Shown: positions 1 to 5,614 of the stretch, piece after piece
Layout of the letters: each line of letters starts with the position of its first letter
Numbering within the stretch: position 1 is the first letter of the stretch
Source: Verrucomicrobiia bacterium
Lineage (GTDB): Bacteria > Verrucomicrobiota > Verrucomicrobiae > Limisphaerales > UBA11358
NCBI GenBank assembly: GCA_030042375.1
Contig: JASHZU010000227.1
Coordinates: 1-7,044 of the forward strand
Reading direction: 5' to 3'
DNA length: 7,044 nucleotides
Notes under the pieces: model-generated
The model's input: the letters and a program-made list of their open reading frames with translations, nothing else
Databases searched by the model: none
What the model was told of the DNA's origin: nothing
Made by a program: the position numbers and the translations under genes

Positions 1-808
1 GACATTCCTTCTGCATCCGGTGAATGATGCCCGATTCCGTCACAACAATGAAGCGTTTGGCCGGATTGTTTTTGCACCAGGTAATCATCTTTTCCGTGGA
101 GGCGACGGCATCGCCCAAATCGCGCACCGGCTTCATGCTTTCCGGATGCACCACCACTTTGGCATCGGGAAATTTCCGCTTCAGTTCCACAATGGCATCG
201 TGCTGGTAATCCACGTGCACGTAGCAGTTGCCCTTCCACAACGTCATCTTGCGGCCCGTCTGTTCCATAACCCATTCGCCGAGGTTTTCATCCGGCACAA
301 AAAGCAAATCCTTGTCCTTCGGCGCGGCACGAACGATTTTTTCCGCATTGCCGCTGGTGCAAATCACATCGCACAACGCTTTCACCGCCGCGCTGCAATT
401 GATGTAGGCAATCGTCCAGAAATTGGGATTGGTCGCCTGCAGCTTTGCCAATGCGGGCGCGGGGCAACTGGCTTCCAGCGAACAGCCCGCGTCCTTGTCT
501 GGCAGCACGACGATTTTATCCGGGTTCAGGATCTTCGCGGTCTCTGCCATGAAATGCACGCCGCAGAATACGATGACGTCGGCGTTCGTTTTGGCGGCTT
601 CCTGCGAGAGTCCCAGGGAATCGCCCACGTAATCCGCCACATCCTGGATTTCCGGCACCTGGTAATTATGGGCAAGGATAACGGCGTTAAGCTGCTTTTT
701 GAGCGTGTAGATTTCGCGGGCGAGCGGCTCAAACCGTTCGCGCGTCATCGGCTTGCGAACCTGGAGGTCATCCAGAGTCAGCGGTGGGATTTCAACGACA
801 CCTTTCAT
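1..808 (-). CDS. nadA: Quinolinate synthase NadA, 3' end cut by the window edge
   Basis: NadA condenses iminoaspartate with dihydroxyacetone phosphate to quinolinate, in the cytoplasmic de novo NAD pathway, using an oxygen-sensitive [4Fe-4S] cluster. The minus-strand translation gives 269 residues before the window ends. Family hallmarks are clear: HNYQ at residues 47-50, GDS at 62-64, FCGVHFMAETAKIL at 81-94, DAGCSLEASCP at 106-116, and PDENLG then WKGNCYVH at 172-198. Cys82 and Cys195 match two of the three cluster ligands known in the family. The third ligand lies in the missing C-terminal part. The ATG at 808-806 is chosen because an in-frame TAG sits two codons upstream. No clear Shine-Dalgarno sequence is seen. 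The gene lies 76 bases downstream of the secreted-protein pair on the same strand, with no nadB or nadC in view. Identification is secure; only completeness is unknown. Confidence 0.96.
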   Translation of the reverse strand, partial: MKGVVEIPPLTLDDLQVRKPMTRERFEPLAREIYTLKKQLNAVILAHNYQVPEIQDVADYVGDSLGLSQEAAKTNADVIVFCGVHFMAETAKILNPDKIVVLPDKDAGCSLEASCPAPALAKLQATNPNFWTIAYINCSAAVKALCDVICTSGNAEKIVRAAPKDKDLLFVPDENLGEWVMEQTGRKMTLWKGNCYVHVDYQHDAIVELKRKFPDAKVVVHPESMKPVRDLGDAVASTEKMITWCKNNPAKRFIVVTESGIIHRMQKEC

Positions 809-832
809 AGGCTAAACTTAGCGTTGCTGCCT

Positions 833-850
833 GCCTTCGTCAATGAAGGC
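833..850 (-). repeat. Hairpin between the secreted-protein gene and nadA
   Basis: This is a perfect inverted repeat with 6-base arms (GCCTTC / GAAGGC) and a 6-base loop. It lies 35 bases past the stop of the downstream secreted-protein gene and 25 bases before the nadA start. No T-run follows it on the minus strand, so it is not a standard intrinsic terminator. It could be an mRNA-stabilising or weak attenuating structure. Part of it (839-849) is repeated exactly after the stop of the sister gene at 1744-1754. Confidence 0.4.
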
Positions 851-884
851 CCATCTGCCCCATTTGCCCGGGCCGTCAAATGCC

Positions 885-1733
885 TCAGCTTTTTGGCTGC
901 TTGTAGCTCAGGGTCTGCCCGGAGACTTTGCCGCTGATGGATTCGATGCTCACGAGGTCACCGGAAGTCGTGACATCCAAAGTCAAAGTGCCGGCTTCGC
1001 CTTTGAGTGTCAGGTCGGATACGCCTGTTTTGGCGGAATACGTTCCCGTCACGGTGAAGTCGAGAACCGTTTCGGCGGAAGTGGTAATGGTAGCCGAGCT
1101 AGCCGTACTGCTGTATTTGGTGCCGCTGGCAGGAGTCAGGTTCAAGGTCAACGTCCAATCCCCGGTCGCATCGGAGGGCAGCGGAAGGTCAACACCTGCG
1201 ATGGACTTGCTTTCGGTTTCGGTAACGTATCTGCCTATGCCCGGATTCCAGAGCACCGCCGTCACGCTGCCGTTACCATTGCCGCTCAACACGCGATTCT
1301 TGACATTGAAGGAAAAGCCGATTGTGGCTTTTTCCGTAATGCTTTTGAATTGGATGTTTTCGGCGTCGAAATTCGATGAGGTAACTTCCAGCCTCATGTT
1401 TGCCGTCGGTTTTTCACCGGAACCACCCATGGAACCGTTCAATGTCAAATCCCCGATGATGTCCCCTTCCCCGTCGAAGAGAAAGCTGCTCACATCCTGG
1501 GTTCCCTCTCCGGTAAAATCGCCGTTAGGCTCCTGGGTAAGTTCGAATTCGACCGAGCCAAATTCCGGACTATTCGTCTCGTAGTCTCCAGAAATGTCCC
1601 AAAGAGGAACGTATACGCCGCCATCGGCAGTATAGGTTCCATCAGCCATCAACGCGCGCGCTGCCGGGATGGCTGACAACAAAACGATGGCCACCGCCAC
1701 CACCAGTTTTGAACAGTTTTTGAATCTAGTCAC
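885..1733 (-). CDS. Secreted beta-rich protein of unknown function, downstream tandem paralog
   Basis: I do not recognise a named family. The 282-residue product has an N-terminal signal peptide: basic start, hydrophobic stretch VVAVAIVLLSAIP, then AARA as a signal peptidase I site, so it is probably exported to the periplasm or beyond. The mature part is rich in Thr, Ser and Gly with alternating hydrophobic residues, which suggests beta structure. It is a close paralog of the gene just upstream. The C-terminal third, from GDWTLTLNLTPASGTKY to SGQTLSYKQPK, is nearly identical, while the middle is divergent with indels. The start chosen is GTG at 1733, because it aligns with the ATG of the sister protein (TRFKNCSKL versus IKFKTLSKL). 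A TTG at 1748 would add five residues but lies outside the homology. The gene follows its sister by 29 bases with no visible promoter, so it is probably cotranscribed. Confidence 0.8.
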   Translation of the reverse strand: MTRFKNCSKLVVAVAIVLLSAIPAARALMADGTYTADGGVYVPLWDISGDYETNSPEFGSVEFELTQEPNGDFTGEGTQDVSSFLFDGEGDIIGDLTLNGSMGGSGEKPTANMRLEVTSSNFDAENIQFKSITEKATIGFSFNVKNRVLSGNGNGSVTAVLWNPGIGRYVTETESKSIAGVDLPLPSDATGDWTLTLNLTPASGTKYSSTASSATITTSAETVLDFTVTGTYSAKTGVSDLTLKGEAGTLTLDVTTSGDLVSIESISGKVSGQTLSYKQPKS

Positions 1734-1762
1734 CGTCTGCCCCGTCAATGAAGGGCCGCCCC

Positions 1763-2578
1763 TCAGTCTTTTGGTTGCTTATAGCTCAGGGTTTGCCCGG
1801 AGACTTTGCCGCTGATGGACTCGATGGTCACGAGGTCACCGAAAGTCGTGATGTCCAGGGTCAAAGTGCCGGCATCACCCTTCAGCGTGAGGTCGGATAC
1901 GCCCGTTTTGTCCGTGTACGTTCCCGTCACAGTGAAGTCGAGCACGTGTCCGGCAGAGGTGGTAATGGAGGCTGTGCCGGTGTATTTGGTGCCGCTGGCA
2001 GGAGTCAGGTTCAAGGTCAGCGTCCAATCCCCAGTCGTCGTAGAAAGCAGCGGAAGGTCCTCGTCTTTGAATGATTTAGTTTTGGAATAAGTCTCGGTTT
2101 TGTCGGTGTCCGGGTTCACATATTTCGCCTTCACGCTGACGCTCCCGTCGCCGCTCAAAACGCGATCGGCGACATCGAAGGAAAACTCGACCGTGGCATC
2201 CTCCGTGTAGCTATCGAAATAGACACCATCATATTCAAAGTCCGATGCGGAAACGTCCAGCTTCATGGACGCCGTCGGTTTTTCACCGGTACCGCCCACG
2301 GAACCGCTCACCGTCAAATCCGCGGCGACACCATCCACGACATCGGTCCCGTCTCCGGTAACGTCGCCGTTGGGCTCCTGGGTAAGCTCGAATTCATACG
2401 TACCAAAGTCCGTGGTGTTCGTCTCGTAATCTCCCGAAATGTCCCAGAGTGGAGTATACGCACCGGCATTGGTAGTATAGGTTCCATCGGCCATCACCGC
2501 ACGCGCCGCCGGGATAGCTGACAATAAAACGATGGCCGTTGCCACCGCCAGTTTTGAAAGGGTTTTAAATTTAATCAT
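1763..2578 (-). CDS. Secreted beta-rich protein of unknown function, upstream tandem paralog
   Basis: This 271-residue protein has a signal peptide (MIKFKTLSKLAVATAIVLLS, then AIPAARA), with likely cleavage after Ala27. No catalytic motif, cysteine, lipobox or membrane anchor is seen in the mature chain, which is Thr/Ser/Asp/Gly-rich and predicted to be beta-stranded. Two halves resemble each other. Residues 48-150 and 181-266 share GDY/GDW at 49 and 183, TVSGS/TVTGT at 89 and 216, and a terminal SGDGSVS/SGKVSGQ strand. A two-domain beta-barrel or beta-sandwich is therefore plausible (inference). The ATG at 2578 is preferred over a TTG at 2662, which would place the signal peptide internally and read across the leader. 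The 126-base gap from rluE probably holds its promoter. With the next gene it forms a tandem duplicate pair. Confidence 0.85.
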   Translation of the reverse strand: MIKFKTLSKLAVATAIVLLSAIPAARAVMADGTYTTNAGAYTPLWDISGDYETNTTDFGTYEFELTQEPNGDVTGDGTDVVDGVAADLTVSGSVGGTGEKPTASMKLDVSASDFEYDGVYFDSYTEDATVEFSFDVADRVLSGDGSVSVKAKYVNPDTDKTETYSKTKSFKDEDLPLLSTTTGDWTLTLNLTPASGTKYTGTASITTSAGHVLDFTVTGTYTDKTGVSDLTLKGDAGTLTLDITTFGDLVTIESISGKVSGQTLSYKQPKD

Positions 2579-2640
2579 ATCATAAATTTTCTGGTTTTTT
2601 GTTTTTGATCTTGATCTGACTGAACTGCCTGATTTTACCA

Positions 2641-2681
2641 CACTTGCAATGTATAAGTGCAAAATAGGGCCTGTTTGTCAA
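2641..2681 (-). promoter_or_regulatory. Possible promoter and nested palindrome upstream of the secreted-protein pair
   Basis: On the minus strand a perfect TTGACA (2681-2676) is followed 20 bases later by TATACA (2655-2650). The spacing is longer than the ideal 17, so this is tentative. The putative -10 lies inside nested short inverted repeats: CACTT/AAGTG (2641-2645 with 2655-2659) and TTGCA/TGCAA (2644-2648 with 2658-2662). These could be an operator. It is the only promoter-like signal in the 126 bases between rluE and the first secreted-protein gene. Confidence 0.3.
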
Positions 2682-2704
2682 TAGAAATCCGTATTCATTC
2701 ACGT

Positions 2705-3271
2705 TCATCGGTTAAAAACCTCCTTGCGTTCGGCGTCTGTTAATGCCTTCCACTTCCCCGCTTCCAGTTCGCCCAGCCAAAAATTTCCGATACGGACGCG
2801 AAGCAGGCGCAGCGTTGGATGGCCGATGGCCGCCGTCATTTTACGAACCTGACGATTTTTGCCTTCGATCAGTTCCAATCCAATCCAGCAATCGGGAACG
2901 CTTTTGCGAAAACGGATGGGCGTGTCGCGCGGGGAAATCGTTGGCTGCGGGTCGAGCATCCATGCATGGCACGGCAGCGTTTTGCGGCCCTGGATGAGAA
3001 TGCCGCGCTCCAGTTTCTTCAATTGTTCTGACGAGGGCACACGTTCCACTTGCGCCCAATATTCGCGCTCATGGGCGTGGCGCGGCTGCAGGAGTTTGGC
3101 GTTCCATTCCGGTTCATCGCTTAAGAGCAGCAGCCCTTCAGAATCCGCATCGAGCCGACCGATGGGATAGACATTCTTCGGGAAGCCGAACTCGGCGAGC
3201 GTGCGGTTCTTCGAGCCGTCGCTGGTGAATTGCGACAGGACGCCGAATGGTTTGTTAAAGGCGATGAGCAT
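2705..3271 (-). CDS. rluE: RluE-type 23S rRNA pseudouridine synthase
   Basis: This RsuA/RluB/E/F-family enzyme isomerises a uridine of 23S rRNA to pseudouridine (U2457 in E. coli for RluE). The 188-residue protein begins with FNKPFGVLSQFT and carries the catalytic motif GRLDADSEGLLLL at 38-50, with Asp41 as the expected nucleophile. It also has the family motif EGKNRQVRKMTAAIGHPTLRL at 136-156. It lacks the N-terminal S4 domain of RsuA and RluB, and the match to PLPQFT-like and PTLRL segments favours RluE over its relatives. The ATG at 3271 is chosen because conserved sequence starts there. A GTG at 3352 would add 27 residues translated from repeat-like DNA. No clear Shine-Dalgarno is visible. 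It is the first gene of the leftward block and faces away from the TPR gene across 819 bases. Confidence 0.88.
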   Translation of the reverse strand: MLIAFNKPFGVLSQFTSDGSKNRTLAEFGFPKNVYPIGRLDADSEGLLLLSDEPEWNAKLLQPRHAHEREYWAQVERVPSSEQLKKLERGILIQGRKTLPCHAWMLDPQPTISPRDTPIRFRKSVPDCWIGLELIEGKNRQVRKMTAAIGHPTLRLLRVRIGNFWLGELEAGKWKALTDAERKEVFNR

Positions 3272-3341
3272 GGCAGGGGCAGCGTGATGCGCGTTACGTG
3301 CTACGTCAAGGATACGGGCAGAATGGTCGTTTGGATTTTGC

Positions 3342-3357
3342 CACAGAGGCACAGAGC
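3342..3357. repeat. Tandem 8-mer CACAGAGS, two copies
   Basis: Two adjacent copies, CACAGAGG and CACAGAGC, lie upstream of rluE. From memory, sequences of the type CCACAGAGGCACAGAG recur in intergenic DNA of many environmental bacteria. That statement is recollection and was not checked. No coding or promoter role is evident. Confidence 0.5.
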
Positions 3358-3441
3358 CAAATGGATTTTCTGCAGAGTCTATGAGTTGCGCTTATCACGA
3401 TGTTTTCGCTGTTACTGATTGATTGATAATGACTTGTATCG

Positions 3442-3466
3442 AAAATTGGGTTCGTTTCGCAATTTT
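3442..3466. repeat. AT-rich inverted repeat in the central intergenic region
   Basis: Perfect 7-base arms AAAATTG / CAATTTT flank an 11-base loop. On the minus strand this stretch and its flank can be read as the peptide RKIAKRTQFSI. I recall that peptide type from spurious ORFs repeated across planctomycete and verrucomicrobial genomes. No gene ends nearby on either strand, so a terminator role is unlikely. Confidence 0.4.
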
Positions 3467-3530
3467 GCGGTTTTTAAGACTGGCTGGTGCTTTCAGAAAA
3501 ATAAACAATCTTTTTTTCTCCAAAAATGGC

Positions 3531-3570
3531 TTGATTGGCTTTGATTTGCCTTGATTCAGCTTGATTTGGC
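3531..3570. repeat. Tandem array of four 10-mers, core TTGATT
   Basis: Four consecutive units with an exact 10-base period all begin with TTGATT: TTGATTGGCT, TTGATTTGCC, TTGATTCAGC and TTGATTTGGC. A decayed fifth unit (TTTGGG) follows. The period matches about one helical turn, so every TTGATT falls on the same DNA face. No gene reads through convincingly. The function is unknown. Confidence 0.75.
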
Positions 3571-3609
3571 TTTGGGACCCGCCTTCGGCGAGGCAAGCCA
3601 AAATACCCT

Positions 3610-3623
3610 CCCCCTCCCGGGGG
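3610..3623. repeat. GC-only hairpin CCCCC-TCCC-GGGGG
   Basis: Perfect 5-base C/G arms enclose a 4-base loop. It lies between the two 10-mer arrays. It may be part of the same mobile or REP-like repeat unit. Confidence 0.45.
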
Positions 3624-3630
3624 TCTTGCA

Positions 3631-3662
3631 TAGGTTTGTATAGGTTTGCACAGCTTTGTGCA
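3631..3662. repeat. Second tandem 10-mer array, ending in a hairpin
   Basis: Three consecutive 10-base units of pattern YAGSTTTGYR (TAGGTTTGTA, TAGGTTTGCA, CAGCTTTGTG) are preceded by a partial unit, TCTTGCA. The last junction forms a perfect hairpin, TGCACA-GCTT-TGTGCA, at 3647-3662. The period equals that of the TTGATT array 60 bases to the left, but the unit sequence differs. Confidence 0.65.
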
Positions 3663-3745
3663 GGGTGAAATATTTGGAGCCGTCGGCACTAGGATTTAAG
3701 GGCGCTAAAGTGGACACGTACAGGCACGGACGAACATATTCTGCC

Positions 3746-3835
3746 GTCCCTACGGGACTTGAGACAAACGAGGCCACACACCCCGCGCTAAAGCACGGGG
3801 CTATTTTCGGTTGTCCCTTTGGGACAATGGCGCCA
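3746..3835. repeat. Cluster of tight palindromes, REP-like
   Basis: Four inverted repeats are packed into 90 bases. GTCCC-TAC-GGGAC lies at 3746-3758. A 9-base-arm hairpin with one mismatch and an AA loop (CCCCGCGCT / AGCACGGGG) lies at 3781-3800. TTGTCCC-TTT-GGGACAA, perfect, lies at 3811-3827. The 8-base palindrome TGGCGCCA lies at 3828-3835. The first and third share the GTCCC/GGGAC stem. Such clusters resemble REP/BIME-type elements. No transposase is in the window to mobilise them. Confidence 0.6.
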
Positions 3836-3892
3836 ACCAACGATTGCAAAACAATCATCCGGGCATTTTAGCAGAGCAAGAATGAAGAGATA

Positions 3893-4047
3893 GTTCCGGA
3901 ATACCGCGATCGTACGTGCAGGTGTCTTGTTGACTCGCTCGCGCCCGCTCGCTCGGTCGCCAGGCGATCCCGCATCCGCGGGACGGGACGAATTCCTTTC
4001 GCCGCCTCCCAGGCGGCTCAAGTGTTCTGGAATACCTATAAATAGGT
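3893..4047. repeat. Hairpin block bracketed by a 13-base direct repeat
   Basis: GTTCCGGAATACC at 3893-3905 recurs with one mismatch as GTTCTGGAATACC at 4024-4036. Between them are a GC-rich run with repeated CTCGCTCG, the hairpin TCCCGC-ATCC-GCGGGA at 3968-3983, and GCCGCCT-CCC-AGGCGGC at 4001-4017. Overlapping the right repeat is ACCTAT-AA-ATAGGT at 4034-4047. The arrangement could be a small non-coding repeat element. It ends 44 bases before the TPR gene start, so it may also form its leader. Confidence 0.5.
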
Positions 4048-4090
4048 TCGCCTTTTTCAGAGTATGTGTTTTGCTTTGGCCCGCTAACGC

Positions 4091-5185
4091 ATGTCTAATC
4101 CTGCTCCGGAAAAAGCGATGGCGGGCGATCCCCGCCAGATGCTCCAGACGGCCCGTCAGCTTTTGAAGGAACAGCGTTCCCTCGAGGCCGCCCGCGCCTT
4201 CGCCGCGGTCCTCAAGGCGCAACCGGATTGTGTGGAAGCCCTGGCGCAGCTTGGCCAGTTGCTTTTTCAATCCAATGAATTGCCGGCGGCGCTGGGATGC
4301 CTGCAACAAGCCGCCCGGCTTTCCCCGGAAATGCCCAAACTCAATGCCCTCATGGCGGCGGTTTTACGCAAAATGGGCCGACTCAGGGAATCCGCCGTTT
4401 GTTGCGAAGCAGAATGCCGCATCAATCCCAACGATCCCGACGCTCATTATAACCTGGCGCTGGCCCGGCAGACGCTGCAACAGATTCCGGAAGCGATTGA
4501 CTCTTACCGGGCGGCGCTCCGGCTGCGTCCTCATTACGTGGACGCGCTGCTCGGCCTGGGCCGCTCGTTGCGCCAGGTCGGGCAACCGGAAGCCGCTTTG
4601 CCATATTTTACCGAGGCCGCGCAGCTCGCTTCCTCCGATGCCCGGACCCATTGGGAACTTGGAACCACACAGCTCGCTCTCGGCCAATTTCTTCCGGGCT
4701 GGAAAGGATTTGAATGGCGCTGGCAGCTCAAAGATTTCACCACACCGCTTCCGTCCTATGCGCAACCTCAATGGGACGGAGTGGACCTCGGCGGCAAGCG
4801 CATTTTTCTCCACTGCGAACAAGGCTATGGCGACGCCATCCAATTTTCACGCTATGTCCCCCTCGTGGCAGCCCGGGGCGGACAAGTGATGCTGGGCTGC
4901 CCCAAACAACTCCGGCGACTCATGGAAACGGTACCCGGCATCACCGAGGTGGTCACCACCCGGGAGGCCCTTCCGCCTTTCGATACGCATGCGCCTTTGA
5001 TGAGCCTGCCTTCCATTTTCGGCACCACGCTCGAAACGATTCCGGTAGCCATCCCTTACCTTCATCCGCGCATTTCACAGACAAGATGGGTGGAAGATTC
5101 ACCGGGAAAAAAAGTGGGGGTGGCCTGGGCCGGTTCGACTGCCCATGCCAACGATGCGAATCGTTCCCTGCCTCCGGATTTCTGA
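4091..5185 (+). CDS. TPR protein with heptosyltransferase-like domain, 5' part of a frameshifted gene
   Basis: This 364-residue reading frame starts with about five TPR units (roughly residues 15-200, for example residues 117-150 with YNLALARQ and EAIDSYRAALRLRP). A linker with PGWKGFEWRW at 202-211 follows. Then comes the first half of a GT9/heptosyltransferase-like domain: GKRIFLHCEQGYGDAIQFSRY at 235-255, KQLRRLMETVPGI at 272-284, and VGVAWAGSTAHANDANRSLP at 342-361. Proteins of this architecture are presumed cytoplasmic glycosyltransferases acting on cell-surface glycans; donor and acceptor cannot be read here. The frame stops at TGA 5183-5185 in the middle of the domain, and the rest continues in the -1 frame. 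The start ATG has an in-frame TAA two codons upstream and no clear Shine-Dalgarno. The full product would be about 487 residues. Confidence 0.8.
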   Translation: MSNPAPEKAMAGDPRQMLQTARQLLKEQRSLEAARAFAAVLKAQPDCVEALAQLGQLLFQSNELPAALGCLQQAARLSPEMPKLNALMAAVLRKMGRLRESAVCCEAECRINPNDPDAHYNLALARQTLQQIPEAIDSYRAALRLRPHYVDALLGLGRSLRQVGQPEAALPYFTEAAQLASSDARTHWELGTTQLALGQFLPGWKGFEWRWQLKDFTTPLPSYAQPQWDGVDLGGKRIFLHCEQGYGDAIQFSRYVPLVAARGGQVMLGCPKQLRRLMETVPGITEVVTTREALPPFDTHAPLMSLPSIFGTTLETIPVAIPYLHPRISQTRWVEDSPGKKVGVAWAGSTAHANDANRSLPPDF

Positions 5186-5553
5186 AGCCGTTGCTGAATT
5201 TACCCGGCATCCGCTGGCACAGTTTACAGGTGGGCGAGGCGGCGCGCGCCCTGACCCAACCGGATTTCGCAGGCAGAATCGTGGACCTGGGAAGCCGGTT
5301 TGGCGATTTTCATGACACGGCGGAAGCGATCCGTGAACTGGACCTGGTCATCGCTGTGGATACCGCCGTCGCCCACCTGGCGGGCGCCATGGGCAAAACG
5401 GTCTGGCTGCTTCTCTCCTTCGAAGCGGAGTGGCGCTGGATGACCCATCGCGAGGACTCGCCCTGGTATCCCACGATGCGCCTGTTTCGCCAATCTTCAC
5501 CCGGAAACTGGGAGGAATTGTTGAAGCGCGTGGGGCAGCGGTTGACCTCTTAA
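5182..5553 (+). pseudogene. 3' part of the frameshifted TPR/glycosyltransferase gene
   Basis: The -1 frame resumes at the codon CTG 5182 and gives 123 residues to TAA 5551-5553. The order LKPLLNLPGIRWHSLQ, IVDLGSRFGDFHDTAEAI, LDLVIAVDTAVAHLAGAMGK and REDSPWYPTMRLFRQ is the usual C-terminal half of GT9-like domains in TPR-glycosyltransferases. It includes the D-TA-AHLAGA nucleotide-sugar-binding segment. Together with the preceding frame it makes one continuous protein, joined at PPDF/LKPL. A single missing base in TTTCTGAAG explains the break. The piece has no ATG of its own nearby and would not be made as a functional unit. Either the gene is a recent pseudogene, or the base is a sequencing or assembly error. 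Confidence 0.75.
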
Positions 5554-5561
5554 AATACCTA

Positions 5562-5604
5562 TTGACAATTCCGTTAATTTTGTTATTTTCTGAATTGACA
5601 GAAA
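5562..5604 (+). promoter_or_regulatory. Promoter of the GbsR-like regulator with overlapping operator palindrome
   Basis: A perfect -35 TTGACA (5562-5567) and a TGT-extended -10 TATTTT (5584-5589) are separated by 16 bases. The palindrome TTTCTG-AATTGA-CAGAAA (5587-5604) overlaps the end of the -10 and the expected start point near 5596. A bound protein there would block initiation. It lies 10 bases before the regulator's ATG, which suggests autorepression. The CTG-6-CAG core and the following AAATAAA recur before the next gene. Confidence 0.65.
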
Positions 5605-5614
5605 TAAACGAAAT

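Larger units (their letters stand above)
3272..4090. other. Gene-free divergent intergenic region, 819 bases
   Basis: Open frames here (for example minus 3556-3858 and 3788-4309) cross several hairpins and tandem repeats. They have low-complexity translations and match no protein family I know, so I call no gene. Contents from left to right are the CACAGAG pair, an AT-rich palindrome, two 10-mer arrays, a GTCCC-type palindrome cluster, and a direct-repeat-bracketed hairpin block. Promoters for rluE (leftward) and the TPR gene (rightward) must lie here, but no convincing -35/-10 pair was found. Confidence 0.65.

Noticed and set aside
20..937. 305-codon plus-strand open frame opposite nadA
   Set aside because: Its translation is His/Arg/Phe-rich without family motifs, and the opposite strand encodes an unmistakable NadA. 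It is an antisense shadow.
1734..1748. TTG 1748 as start of the downstream secreted protein
   Set aside because: It lies outside the homology with the paralog. GTG 1733 aligns with the sister's ATG.
2579..2662. N-terminal extension of the upstream secreted protein from TTG 2662
   Set aside because: It would bury the signal peptide behind 28 residues and would translate the probable promoter region.
3272..3352. GTG 3352 start for rluE
   Set aside because: The extra 27 residues come from repeat-like DNA, whereas family similarity begins at ATG 3271.
3606..3618. G-quadruplex on the minus strand (GGGAGGGGGAGGG)
   Set aside because: Only three separate G-tracts of three or more are present. The adjacent CCCCC/GGGGG hairpin is a simpler structure.
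3531..3662. CRISPR array
   Set aside because: The units are 10 bases with no spacers and no cas genes are present.
3556..4309. Minus-strand open frames 3556-3858 and 3788-4309
   Set aside because: They run through hairpins and tandem repeats, overlap the TPR gene start, and show no recognisable protein motif.
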